DNA of 64,000 nucleotides from Agitococcus sp. (GTDB lineage: Bacteria > Pseudomonadota > Gammaproteobacteria > Pseudomonadales > Moraxellaceae): the NCBI GenBank assembly GCA_030646715.1, contig JAUSLJ010000042.1, forward strand, positions 1 through 64,000. Reading direction: 5' to 3'. Each line of letters opens with the position of its first letter. Position 1 is the stretch's first letter. The translations under genes were made by a program, and so were the position numbers. The notes beneath the pieces are model-generated. The model searched no databases. It was not told the DNA's origin and saw only the letters and a program-made list of their open reading frames with translations. Positions 23,785 to 34,645 of the stretch are shown here, one piece after another.

Positions 23785-24540
23785 TCACTTCATAAACTTC
23801 GCAAACATCATCGCCAATAACGGATCAGGCATTAAGTTCATCAAACCTTTCGCAGCTTTCCACGGCATGGCAGGCACAATCACATTCACTTTTTTGCTTT
23901 CAATAGCACGAACCATTTGTTGCGCGGCAACATCGGCTTCAATGACAAAGGGGTATTTGTCCATGTGTGGGGCAATATCGGTTTTAATAAAACCGGGGTG
24001 AATGATGGTGACATCAATTTTTTTATTCATTAACTCTAAACGCATGGCATTCATATAATTGGTTAATGCCGCTTTACTGGCGGAATACGCAGCACTTCCC
24101 GGTAAAGGAGAGAAGGCAGAAAACGAAGACATTCCCACTAAATGCCCATGACCTTGCGCTAAAAAGATTTTTGTCGCCGCATCCAGCGTGGCAATGGCAC
24201 CAATCAGATTAGTTTGCATAATCGCTTTATCTATCGAAATATCACCGCTACCACTCCGACGTACACCTGTAATACCTGCGTTAGCAACGACAATATCAAT
24301 CTGACCTAAGTCTTGTGCTAAACGGCTCAGGGCAGTGGCAATGGTGCTATCTTCTTGAACATCTAAGGTCGTCACAGCAACACGAACGTGATAGCTTTCT
24401 TCAAGCTGTTTGGCGAGTGTTTCCAGTTTGTCGATTCGACGCGCCGCTAAACCGAGGTTATAACCTTTACTAGCAAATGCTTGGGCAAGAGCTGCACCTA
24501 TACCGCTAGATGCACCTGTAATGACAACATTTTTTGACAT
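23785..24540 (-). CDS. SDR family NAD(P)-dependent oxidoreductase
   Basis: ORF; VVITGASSGIGAALAQAFA, YSASKAAL; start at MSKNVVITG. Confidence 0.92.
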   Translation of the reverse strand: MSKNVVITGASSGIGAALAQAFASKGYNLGLAARRIDKLETLAKQLEESYHVRVAVTTLDVQEDSTIATALSRLAQDLGQIDIVVANAGITGVRRSGSGDISIDKAIMQTNLIGAIATLDAATKIFLAQGHGHLVGMSSFSAFSPLPGSAAYSASKAALTNYMNAMRLELMNKKIDVTIIHPGFIKTDIAPHMDKYPFVIEADVAAQQMVRAIESKKVNVIVPAMPWKAAKGLMNLMPDPLLAMMFAKFMK

Positions 24541-24628
24541 GATAAATTTTCCGTAACAGACAAATGATGGCGATTGTGGCATAAATACCGCGACAAATTG
24601 TTAATCAATCATCACGAGTTTTTAGTTT

Positions 24629-24973
24629 ATGTTAGCAAGTTTTTTAACGCGCCTGCGCGCAGGTGAAATAGATTTTGAAGAGACTATCACCGTCATCAAC
24701 GCCCTATACAATTACACGCCCACACGCTTTAGTAATGGCTTAACTAACACAGTGACTAACGAAGCAGGTCAAAACGAAGGCTCTTGTCGGATTTTTGCGT
24801 TTGCGCAATTAAATGCACTCAGTGAAGCGGATACATTGGCTTGTTTTGGTCGTTTTTATCGTGAGGTATTAAATGACCCAACAGGTACCAGTCACGGCAA
24901 TATTCGGGCATTTATGCGTGATGGCTGGGCAGGGGTTTGTTTTGATGGTCAAGCCTTAATATCTAAGTCATAA
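24629..24973 (+). CDS. HopJ type III effector-like protein
   Basis: ORF; NALYNYTPTRFSNG...NEGSCRIFAFAQLNALS...CFGRFYREVLNDPTGTSHGNIRAFM. Confidence 0.8.
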   Translation: MLASFLTRLRAGEIDFEETITVINALYNYTPTRFSNGLTNTVTNEAGQNEGSCRIFAFAQLNALSEADTLACFGRFYREVLNDPTGTSHGNIRAFMRDGWAGVCFDGQALISKS

Positions 24974-24988
24974 ACAGAGGACAACAAC

Positions 24989-25408
24989 ATGGCAGCATTA
25001 GTGTTACAAGAGGGCGATACCGCCTCGGCTTCAATGGTGGTGACAGAAAATGATACTGCTCTCGCCTTAGCAGTGATGACCGAAGATGATTTTCCAGAAG
25101 TCTTGGCGACGTCACGGATGATTGCGGTGATGGAATTAGCGGCAGCGCGTGGTTTAGCGTCATTATTAAAAGCAGGGGAGTTATCGGTGGGTGTTGGCAT
25201 TAATATTCAGCATTTGGCCGCCACACCCAAATACGATGTCGTGCAAGCGGTTGCTAAATATGTGGGCATGGAAGGCAAGTTGTATAAATTTACCATTGAA
25301 GCCTTTGATTCAGGCGGCAAAATTGGTGAGGGTACACATACACGAGCGATTGTGAATACCGAGCGTTTATTGGCAGGGGCGGCGAATAGAATGCGTGGGG
25401 GGAATTAG
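24989..25408 (+). CDS. Thioesterase, hotdog fold (FlK-like)
   Basis: ORF; MELAAARGLASLLKAGELSVGVGINIQHLAATP. Confidence 0.8.
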   Translation: MAALVLQEGDTASASMVVTENDTALALAVMTEDDFPEVLATSRMIAVMELAAARGLASLLKAGELSVGVGINIQHLAATPKYDVVQAVAKYVGMEGKLYKFTIEAFDSGGKIGEGTHTRAIVNTERLLAGAANRMRGGN

Positions 25409-25542
25409 GCTACCTAACCATCAAAAAAAGCTGTGTTTATTATTAAATTGGCGCATTAAGTTAAAATTTTGTCACATAACAGTCATGTTTATTATTTAGT
25501 TTAGCGTGAATTTATTTCTCCGCTCATCGCTAGGTAATTATC

Positions 25543-27744
25543 ATGACTGAACAAAAACGATTAGATCCTCATTCTCTTGACATTGACACCAATCCTTCCC
25601 AAAACCAAGAATTTAGCGCGGTATTGGCAATGCGTTTGTCGCGTCGTCGTGCCATTGTTAGCGGCACATCCGCGACTGCCGCCGTTGCCTTGGGTGGTCT
25701 TGGCTTAACAGCTTGTGGAAATAGCGATGACACAGTGGTTGTGCCAGTTGTAGCCAAACCAACACCAACCGCTAAAGGCAAAGTCAGTTTAGGTTTTACC
25801 TCGATTGCTAAAAGCTTAGAAGATAAAGTCAAATTACCCGCAGGTTATCAATTTAGTGTGTTAGCAGCTTTGGGCGATCCGCTTAAAAATGGCGTTACTG
25901 CATGGGCAGATGATGGTTCAGAAACGGGTGATTCTTATACCATGCGTTTAGGTGATCACGGCGATGCCATGAACTTCTTTGGTTTAAAAGAAGGCAAGTG
26001 GGATAACACGGTTTCGACCAGCGGTGTATTGGCGATGAATCATGAAGCCATTAGCCAACAATATTTGCATCCAGTAGGCGAAAGTTTAGCTGAGCCACGT
26101 AACGAAAACCAAGCTATTAAAGAAATGAACGCGCATGGCGTGACCTTAGTTAAATTGGATAAAAATGCTGTTAGCGGCAAATTTGAAATTGACAAAGCCT
26201 CCGATTTAACTCGTCGTGTGACTTTAGATACCGAAATGGAATTAGCAGGTCCTGTAAAAGGCTCACGTTTTGCGGTCACTAAATATGATAATACCGGTGC
26301 TAAAGCACGCGGTGCGTTAAATACCTGTGGTAGCGGTAAAACGCCTTGGGGAACGTATTTAACAGGCGAAGAAAACTGGGGTGCGTACTTCCGTCGTGTG
26401 GCAGGTGATGACACTAATCCCTTACGTAAAGCCGAAGAAGTGGCCTTAAACAAGCGTTATGGTATTAACGCTGGTAGTGTTAGCTTTAATGATAAAGGCT
26501 GGTTTACCGTTGTGCCTGCTGATGCGGCAAATACACACCGTTTTGCGCGGTGGAATGCCAGCATTGTTGGCACGAGCTTAACAGGTACAGACGATTATCG
26601 TCATGAAGCCAATACCTTTGGTTATATGGTCGAAATTGACCCACTCAATCCTACCGCTAAACCTAAAAAACGCACATGGTTAGGCCGTATGGCGCACGAA
26701 GGTTGCTGGCCAAGTAACCCAGAAGCAGGCAAGCCTTTAGCGTTTTATATGGGCGATGACTCGCGTAACGAATATATTTATAAATTTGTGACTAAAGCCG
26801 TTTGGGATCCAGCTGATATGGGTACAGGTTTAGCCGCAGGTGATAAATACCTCAATGCAGGTACATTGTATGTGGCTAAGTTTAATGCCGATGGGTCAGG
26901 TACATGGATTGAGCTAACACATGGCAAAAATAACTTAGTGGCTGTTGCAGATACTTTGGGCTTTCCATTTACTTCACAAGCGGCTGTATTGGTTGGCACA
27001 CGTATAGCGGCGGATACCGTCGGCGCAACTAAAATGGACAGACCAGAATGGGGTTGTGTTAACCCATTAAATGGTGAAGTCTATATGACGCTAACCAATA
27101 ACAATACAGGTCGTGGTACAACTGTGCCTGTTGATGCCGCTAATCCACGTGATTATGACGATGTGGATGGTAAGAAATTTACAGGTGGTAATCCTAACGG
27201 CCATATTATTCGTTTTGCCGAAATGGACAGCAAAGCCGATGCCACTAGCTTTAAGTGGGATGTCTATGTGTTTGGCGCGGAAGCCGATGATAGCGTCAAC
27301 AACTTATCCAAATTAACCGATGATAATGATTTTTCTGCGCCAGACGGTTTGTGGTTTGATCCACGCGGCGTGTTATGGATTCAAACGGATGATGGTGCTT
27401 ACACCGACGTGACTAACTGCATGATGTTAGCAGCGATAACAGGTAAAGTGGGTGATGGTGAAGAGATTAGTGTCAATGGTCAAAAAACCTATAAAGGCAA
27501 AAATCCAGAAAGTGATTTGCGCCGTTTCTTGGTTGGGCCAAAAGACTGTGAAATCACAGGTGTTGATATGACAGCAGATGGCAAAGCGATGTTCGTTAAT
27601 ATTCAACATCCAGGTGAAAATGGCACAGCAACGACGTTTACCAGCCACTGGCCAGATAGTGAAACGAATGCTGCTAGTGGCAAACGTCCACGTTCAGCCA
27701 CGATTGTGATTACTCGTACTGACGGTGGTGTGATTGGTTTGTAA
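25543..27744 (+). CDS. PhoX family (DUF839) phosphatase-like protein, Tat-type signal
   Basis: ORF; SRRRAIVSGTSATAAVALGGLGLTACG; AMNHEAISQQYLHP, GTYLTGEENW, SAPDGLWFDPRGVLWIQTDD. Confidence 0.9.
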   Translation: MTEQKRLDPHSLDIDTNPSQNQEFSAVLAMRLSRRRAIVSGTSATAAVALGGLGLTACGNSDDTVVVPVVAKPTPTAKGKVSLGFTSIAKSLEDKVKLPAGYQFSVLAALGDPLKNGVTAWADDGSETGDSYTMRLGDHGDAMNFFGLKEGKWDNTVSTSGVLAMNHEAISQQYLHPVGESLAEPRNENQAIKEMNAHGVTLVKLDKNAVSGKFEIDKASDLTRRVTLDTEMELAGPVKGSRFAVTKYDNTGAKARGALNTCGSGKTPWGTYLTGEENWGAYFRRVAGDDTNPLRKAEEVALNKRYGINAGSVSFNDKGWFTVVPADAANTHRFARWNASIVGTSLTGTDDYRHEANTFGYMVEIDPLNPTAKPKKRTWLGRMAHEGCWPSNPEAGKPLAFYMGDDSRNEYIYKFVTKAVWDPADMGTGLAAGDKYLNAGTLYVAKFNADGSGTWIELTHGKNNLVAVADTLGFPFTSQAAVLVGTRIAADTVGATKMDRPEWGCVNPLNGEVYMTLTNNNTGRGTTVPVDAANPRDYDDVDGKKFTGGNPNGHIIRFAEMDSKADATSFKWDVYVFGAEADDSVNNLSKLTDDNDFSAPDGLWFDPRGVLWIQTDDGAYTDVTNCMMLAAITGKVGDGEEISVNGQKTYKGKNPESDLRRFLVGPKDCEITGVDMTADGKAMFVNIQHPGENGTATTFTSHWPDSETNAASGKRPRSATIVITRTDGGVIGL

Positions 27745-27768
27745 GACTTAGGATTAACGGTTGAATAG

Positions 27769-27803
27769 AAAAGCCCTTATTGCAAAATAAGGGCTTTTTT
27801 TTG
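27769..27803 (+). terminator. Rho-independent terminator downstream of phoX-like gene
   Basis: AAAAGCCCTTATT-GCAA-AATAAGGGCTTTTTTTT. Confidence 0.9.
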
Positions 27804-27820
27804 GTGAAAATTAAAACGAA

Positions 27821-28327
27821 CTAAACCCCGCCAATAAAATCGGGCTTACCCAATTCCACACCATTGTGGCGCAAAATGTTGTAGGTCGTTGTAATATGAA
27901 AATACATATTGGGAATAACAAAGTGCTGCAAATACGTCAGGCCGTCAAAATTTAAGGTACGTGTTTTTAAGCCCAAAACAATGGCACGTTGTTCGGAGCC
28001 GTCAATTTGTTCAGCCGTAAACGTACTTAAATAGTCGATGACTTTTTGCACGCGAGCTATCAATTCAGTAATTGTCGTTTCGTTATCATCATATTTAGGC
28101 GGCTCTAAACCCGCTAAACGTGCCGCGCCACCTTTCACCATATCGGTCGCAATTTGGACTTGTCGTGCTAAAGCAAACATATCGGGGGCAAGGCGACTAT
28201 TCACTAACACGGTTGGGTCAAAGTTTTTGGCTTCGGCATGCGCTGCGCCTTTTTCTAAAATGGCGATTAAATTGCCGAGCATGTGTGTAAAGACAGGAAT
28301 TGAGGCTTGATACATGGAAATCGACAT
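27821..28327 (-). CDS. DUF1993 domain protein
   Basis: ORF; MSISMYQASIPVFTHMLGNLIAILEKGAAHAEAK...FHITTTYNILRHNGVELGKPDFIG. Confidence 0.85.
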   Translation of the reverse strand: MSISMYQASIPVFTHMLGNLIAILEKGAAHAEAKNFDPTVLVNSRLAPDMFALARQVQIATDMVKGGAARLAGLEPPKYDDNETTITELIARVQKVIDYLSTFTAEQIDGSEQRAIVLGLKTRTLNFDGLTYLQHFVIPNMYFHITTTYNILRHNGVELGKPDFIGGV

Positions 28328-28404
28328 AAATTCATCCTTAGATTTTTAAAAGAACGCCCGATGCTATGCCTCGCATCAAGCGTGTACAAGTGACAGTCTG
28401 TAAG

Positions 28405-29445
<1,041 letters not shown>

Positions 29446-29454
29446 CTACGTAAA

Positions 29455-29811
29455 TTAAAACACCATTGCATGGTCAACTAAATAGCGACCATCGTGTTCG
29501 ATTAAAACAATTTCTGCGACAAACTCACCTGCTTGTTGAGAGCAAAATTGCTTCCATACAATTGCGACTGATGCAGGTCGTCTGAAAACAGCGACTAATT
29601 CACGGCCAGTAAAATAGCCCCAGACGGTTTGGTAATGCTGGCAGATATAATGTAAATGTTCGGGGGTAACAATCGCTTTCATGCGTTCGCTAAAGTCACG
29701 CGTATGTTGGGCATGGTCGATGGCGGTAGAACCTGCCATTAAATTATCCATAATGGGGTTAGCAATCGCCAAAATTTCGGCATCCGATAATTGAGCAAGT
29801 CTCATCAACAT
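29455..29811 (-). CDS. Hypothetical protein
   Basis: ORF; likely start MLMRLAQLSDAEILAIANPIMDNLMAGS; no family recognised with confidence. Confidence 0.55.
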   Translation of the reverse strand: MLMRLAQLSDAEILAIANPIMDNLMAGSTAIDHAQHTRDFSERMKAIVTPEHLHYICQHYQTVWGYFTGRELVAVFRRPASVAIVWKQFCSQQAGEFVAEIVLIEHDGRYLVDHAMVF

Positions 29812-29962
29812 TGTCCTTTTTTTAGAGCTGTCGGCTAATGAATTGTCGCACCACTTTAGCGAGAAAAACACCGATAATTCACGATTGGCCATTGGCATCA
29901 AACCAAGCATTTGCTAGGGTGAATGTGAACATTCCTATTTCGCTTTATTTTGAGTAGCAACT

Positions 29963-30451
29963 ATGACCAGTCATCACGACAAGCCAGAGATTTCTGATGA
30001 AGAAAAAGGCCGAATTTTACAAGAGCGGCTAAAACTGGGTTTTAATATGGTGCCGTTTAATCAAGTGATTGGTTTGACCATCAAAGAAATGTCTTTAACA
30101 GCGATTCAAGCTGAATTTTCGATGCAGCCCCAATTAGTGGGTAATATGTTTAAACAGATTTTACATGGTGGCGTGATTGCGACAGCACTGGATACGGTTG
30201 GTGGCGCAATGGCCATGAGTGGCGCGTATGCTGCCTTAAAAGGTACGCCTAGAGAGGAGCGATTAGCGCGAATTAATCGTTTAGCGACCATCGATATGCG
30301 TATTGATTATTTGCAAGCAGGCAAAGGTCAATTATTTACTGCTACGGCAAGCCTATTGCGTGTCGGTAAAAAAGTGTGTGTCACGCGCATGGAGTTGCAT
30401 AATGACAGTGGCGAGATAATTGCAGCAGGAACAGCGACCTATATGTATTAA
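29963..30451 (+). CDS. PaaI/YiiD-like thioesterase
   Basis: ORF; LHGGVIATALDTVGGAMAMSGA. Confidence 0.85.
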   Translation: MTSHHDKPEISDEEKGRILQERLKLGFNMVPFNQVIGLTIKEMSLTAIQAEFSMQPQLVGNMFKQILHGGVIATALDTVGGAMAMSGAYAALKGTPREERLARINRLATIDMRIDYLQAGKGQLFTATASLLRVGKKVCVTRMELHNDSGEIIAAGTATYMY

Positions 30452-30481
30452 TTTGTCTTTTTCCAATAAGGATATAGCACT

Positions 30482-31681
30482 ATGCTCCATTTTGATGTGA
30501 TGGCAACCTTGGCGATAGCAACGCTGATTTTACTGTTGGGGCAACACATCAAACGACAAGTGCCTGTACTGCATCGTTATAATTTGCCTTCGCCTGTGAT
30601 TGGCGGTTTATTGGCTGCGATTGCGCTGTTGTTGTGCAAGAGTTATACAACAGTGGATATTACTTTCGACAACGGTGCGCGCACACCGTTGATGATTGCT
30701 TTTTTTACCACACTCGGTTTTGCCGCCAGTCTAAAGCTATTAAAAATAGGTGGCCGATTTGTCTTTATTTTTTTAGCGATTAGTATTTTCGCTGCTATTT
30801 TGCAAAATGTGGTTGGGGCAAGTATTGCGACTCTCTTAGGTTTGCCACCGTTGTTGGGTGTGTTGTGTGGCTCGGTAACGCTAACGGGAGGGCCTGCGAC
30901 AGGATTAGCGTTTGCACCCCAGTTTGAGCAGGCGGGCATCGTTGGTGCAGAAGCGATAGCTGTTGCGGCAGCGATGTGCGGTATTATTATGGGCGGTGTG
31001 ATGGGTGGCCCGATTGGTACGCTGCTGATCAATCGTTTAGTGCGCCAAAACCAGCCGTTAACGTCGAATCATCATAATCAATCGATTATTAATACCGCTC
31101 TTGAACTTTTAAACCATCATAGCGAAACCGCATTACTCAAAAGTATAGGCATGATTTTATTAGCGATGTGGATGGGCAGTTGGGTGAGTGCAGGTTTTCA
31201 GGCGCTCGGCATTACTTTACCTGCCTATATTGGCGCGATGTTAGTTGCCGCCACTTTGCGTAATTTGGATGATAAAACAGGCCATTTCAAACTATCAGAA
31301 ACGACCATTGAGAATTTAGGCGCAGTCGCGTTGTCCTATTTTTTAGTGTTGTCGTTGATGGGTCTAGATTTGTCAAAACTAGCGACTGTCGCGTTGCCAT
31401 TATTGATTTTAATTGCCGCCCAAGTGCTGTTAATCGCGCTATTGAGTGTGACTTTAATCTTTAAATTTATGGGTAAGGATTACGAAGCAGCGGTAACGGC
31501 GACCGGTTTTTACGGCTTTATGATGGGCACAACGGCAAATGCAATGGCCAATATGGACGCATTTGTGCAGCGTTATAGTCCTGCACCACGCGCTTATTTA
31601 GTCGTGCCGATTGTCGGGGCGTTTTTTATTGATTTTGCTAATACTATCTTGGTGCAGTTTTGTTTGGCGTGGCTGAAGTGA
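30482..31681 (+). CDS. gltS: Sodium/glutamate symporter
   Basis: ORF; LHRYNLPSPVIGGLLAA, LTGGPATGLAFAPQFE, ATGFYGFMMGTTANAMANM. Confidence 0.93.
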   Translation: MLHFDVMATLAIATLILLLGQHIKRQVPVLHRYNLPSPVIGGLLAAIALLLCKSYTTVDITFDNGARTPLMIAFFTTLGFAASLKLLKIGGRFVFIFLAISIFAAILQNVVGASIATLLGLPPLLGVLCGSVTLTGGPATGLAFAPQFEQAGIVGAEAIAVAAAMCGIIMGGVMGGPIGTLLINRLVRQNQPLTSNHHNQSIINTALELLNHHSETALLKSIGMILLAMWMGSWVSAGFQALGITLPAYIGAMLVAATLRNLDDKTGHFKLSETTIENLGAVALSYFLVLSLMGLDLSKLATVALPLLILIAAQVLLIALLSVTLIFKFMGKDYEAAVTATGFYGFMMGTTANAMANMDAFVQRYSPAPRAYLVVPIVGAFFIDFANTILVQFCLAWLK

Positions 31682-31711
31682 CGCAACAGCCAAATCAGTA
31701 GGGATAACAAC

Positions 31712-32317
31712 ATGAACTGGTCAATGATGTGGCAACAATTACATTTAACACCACCTCCAACATTGGCCGATGAGTTAAATGTCGCTTATTCGCAGCCACA
31801 TCGTTATTACCACACGCTACAACATTTACAGGAATGTTTAACCCTGTTAGCACAGTTACAGCATCTTGCCATTCAGCCAGCACAAATCGCTTTGGCTTTG
31901 TATTTTCATGATGCCATTTATGATGTTTATGCCAACGATAACGAAGCCCAAAGCGCCGCATGGGCAGCAAAAGTGCTCGCAGATATAGGCGCAGAGTCTA
32001 AGCTGATTAGCCGTATTGACACCTTGATTATGGCAACCCAACATCATGCGCCACAATTAACAGCAGATGCGGATAGCCAATTATTAGTGGATATTGATTT
32101 AGCGATTTTAGGTCGTGAACCAGCGCGTTTTGCTTAATACGAACAGCAAATTCGCCAAGAATATCATTGGGTCAGTGCTGAGCAATTTAGGCAGGGTAGA
32201 GGTCAGGTGTTACGCTCTTTTTTAGATCGTCCGACGATTTTTGGCACGGATTATTTTCGTGAGAATTTCGAACAACAAGCACGAATCAATATTCAAACGA
32301 CACTCAATAGTTTGTAA
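31712..32317 (+). pseudogene. HD-family predicted metal-dependent phosphohydrolase interrupted by an in-frame TAA at 32135-32137
   Basis: 31712-32137 encodes ...IALALYFHDAIYDVYANDNEAQSAAWA...ILGREPARFA*; the same frame continues YEQQIRQEYHWVSAEQFRQGRGQVLRSFLDRPTIFGTDYFRENFEQQARINIQTTLNSL* to 32317. Confidence 0.85.
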
Positions 32318-32352
32318 CCCAAGACAGAAGGGCGTCCTTGCCCTCACAACCG

Positions 32353-32850
32353 TTAAGCTTCGTTCGCTTTAACGCCGTGATGAAAGCTGGTATAGACATA
32401 CACAGGAATCGTCAAATCGCCTAAATGCTGTTTTACTAATGGGTAAACGTCATCCCACTCCAAACCACCTACACCTGTCGATAAGCGTGGTAAAGCGAGG
32501 CTAGTGAACTTCTCGCTATCAATTAAATGTCTTAATTCGCGTAAAGCATGATTGACGTGTGGCAATGTTGCGCGACCAGGTTTTTCACCATGTTTATAAG
32601 CGGCTTCTTGAGTAAACAAGTTCACGACAATTTTGCTATCTGCACCCATCCACGACCACAATGTCCCTGCTTTAGGATGTTGTGTTTGGCAATAATGGCG
32701 AAAATCTTTGTACATACTCGGTGCGGTTTCACGTAGTGCGTGAGCAAGGCCGATGGCAAAGTCGTCATTCGGCGCAATACCATGAGCAATCACTTGGGCA
32801 TTACTGAGCAAAATATCGCCAGAAACTTCAATAATCATAAAGATGTCCAC
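32353..32850 (-). CDS. Macro domain protein (ADP-ribose binding / Appr-1''-P phosphatase-like)
   Basis: ORF; GDILLSNAQVIAHGIAPNDDFAIGLAHALRE, LALPRLSTGVGGLEWDDV. Confidence 0.85.
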   Translation of the reverse strand: MDIFMIIEVSGDILLSNAQVIAHGIAPNDDFAIGLAHALRETAPSMYKDFRHYCQTQHPKAGTLWSWMGADSKIVVNLFTQEAAYKHGEKPGRATLPHVNHALRELRHLIDSEKFTSLALPRLSTGVGGLEWDDVYPLVKQHLGDLTIPVYVYTSFHHGVKANEA

Positions 32851-33038
32851 TATTCAGATAAAAATATAAAAATGAGTGAGCTTTGAGTGAAAAGCGCACA
32901 AATAACCATATTATTTATATGGCTATTTATTGATGATAATCCTTTTAAATGAAGTTTGATAGCGATTCGCGCTCAGAATAAAATCAGCAAAAATGATAAA
33001 ATATCGGCGGGAATTTTACGTTCAATAATCCTGTTTTA

Positions 33039-34055
33039 TTAGCAGCTAATGTCTATATGGATACTTCCCGAAGCTAGTTGATGGTGTTGAAAATTAACGC
33101 TTAAAAACTGTTGAATCACCGCCATGTTACTTTGGCAATGTGAACTCAAATGGGTGGTGCTAAAACTCCCCGTACCTGCCAACGCCATTGGCAATAACAA
33201 TTGGTCGGCTAAATATTCATCTACCGTTGCCTCACTGCTCATCAACAAATGCGCTTCTTTGCACGTGTTGGTGGCGATTTTTTCGGCACTGACGCCAAAC
33301 TCGCCAAAACCACTAAACACATTGGTGACGTGTTCATCTTCCACAAACAACAACAAGACATTGCCATGACCCAATGCGCGTACCGAGCGGATATGTGTTT
33401 GCTCTTCCGACCAGCCCATTTTTTCGCGCACAGTGGCTAATTCCCGTTCGGCAATATGTGCAGGTAAAGACGCTAACCAGCTTTCGGCATAACTTGATTT
33501 GTTGTTTCCACGCTGCGTTAAATGTAGCGGTTGAAGCTGCGGGCAAGGTTGAATTTTGACGACAATTTCACCGCCGCCTGCGGGATAAAAGCCATGTTTA
33601 CGAATCGTCAACTCTGCTTGAACACCCATTTTGGCCAGCAATGGCAAAAAAGCATATTGTAAAAAATCGGCAGGAGGCGCGGATTGATTATGTGTGCCGC
33701 CCGATATGCTCACCGTGCTTTTACCTTGGGCTTTTATTAAGGCGGGTAAAATGGTTTGTAAGACCAACGTTGCGCTGCCTGCTGTGCCAATCTCAAATTT
33801 ATAATTGCCATGTTTAATACTATTGGGAATAAAAACAAGGTGTTGGCTGTTTAATTCCGCACCTGTGACTTGCGCGTCACAAATCTGTTGTGCGGCTTTA
33901 ACGGCAGTTAAATGCTGACGCAATAAGCCTTTTTTGCCGCGATTAGCGCGAATATGGTGCATGGTAAAGGCTTGGCCTGTCCACATACTCAGGGCAAGGG
34001 CGGAGCGCAACATTTGGCCGCCGCCTTCACCGTATGAACCGTCTAGGGTTATCAT
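33039..34055 (-). CDS. rtcA: RNA 3'-terminal phosphate cyclase
   Basis: ORF; DGSYGEGGGQMLRSALALSMWTGQAF, GTAGSATLVLQTILPAL, GGTHNQSAPPADFL. Confidence 0.96.
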   Translation of the reverse strand: MITLDGSYGEGGGQMLRSALALSMWTGQAFTMHHIRANRGKKGLLRQHLTAVKAAQQICDAQVTGAELNSQHLVFIPNSIKHGNYKFEIGTAGSATLVLQTILPALIKAQGKSTVSISGGTHNQSAPPADFLQYAFLPLLAKMGVQAELTIRKHGFYPAGGGEIVVKIQPCPQLQPLHLTQRGNNKSSYAESWLASLPAHIAERELATVREKMGWSEEQTHIRSVRALGHGNVLLLFVEDEHVTNVFSGFGEFGVSAEKIATNTCKEAHLLMSSEATVDEYLADQLLLPMALAGTGSFSTTHLSSHCQSNMAVIQQFLSVNFQHHQLASGSIHIDISC

Positions 34056-34091
34056 GAAACATTAAATCCTTGTGTTTGATATTTTTATCAT

Positions 34092-34114
34092 GGGCGAATA
34101 AATTCGCCCCTACA
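34092..34114. repeat. REP-like palindrome copy 1
   Basis: gggcgaataaattcgcccctaca. Confidence 0.9.
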
Positions 34115-34559
34115 GCCAAATGGTATCCCATAGAGAATAACTTCCTATATGGCTAACTAATCCAGCACGTAATGGGTTGGCGATAATATATCGAGCTGTT
34201 TCTATCAACTCCTTATCCGCACGAATGGCATGATCGTGAAAGCCTTTTTGCCATAAATTACCTTTTTGGCCGTGTTGTCTATTGATACGCACAGCCGAAC
34301 GCGCTTTAAGTTCTTTAATCACTTGAGACAAATGACTGTTTTCTTTGAGTTGTAACAGCCAATGTAAGTGATCGGGCATAACGACCCACGCCAATGACAA
34401 CACTTTATCTTCTTGTTCTAAGCGCGATATTTCCTTCACCAATAATCGCCCATAATCAAAATTATTAAAAATGGGCTGTCGCTCATGGGTGCATGTTGTA
34501 ATGTGGTAAATTTGATGTGCTAACGAGACACGTCCTTTTAGTAACTCATCACGCGCCAT
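34110..34559 (-). mobile_element. REP-associated tyrosine transposase (Y1/IS200-like)
   Basis: ORF; LAHQIYHITTCTHERQPIF, LAWVVMPDHLHWLLQL, HDHAIRADKELIETARYIIANPLRAGLV. Confidence 0.92.
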
Positions 34560-34573
34560 GATTTCTTCCTTGT

Positions 34574-34595
34574 TGTAGGGGCGAATTTATTCGCC
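34574..34595. repeat. REP-like palindrome copy 2
   Basis: tgtaggggcgaatttattcgcc. Confidence 0.9.
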
Positions 34596-34622
34596 TTGAT
34601 TATTGAGTAATAACCACATTTT

Positions 34623-34644
34623 GGCGAATAAATTCGCCCCTACA
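34623..34644. repeat. REP-like palindrome copy 3, inverted relative to copy 2
   Basis: ggcgaataaattcgcccctaca. Confidence 0.9.
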
Positions 34645-34645
34645 G

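Noticed and set aside
24629-24973. HopJ-like protein considered as evidence for a type III secretion effector
   Set aside because: HopJ-family proteins are widespread in bacteria without type III secretion, and no secretion genes are nearby.
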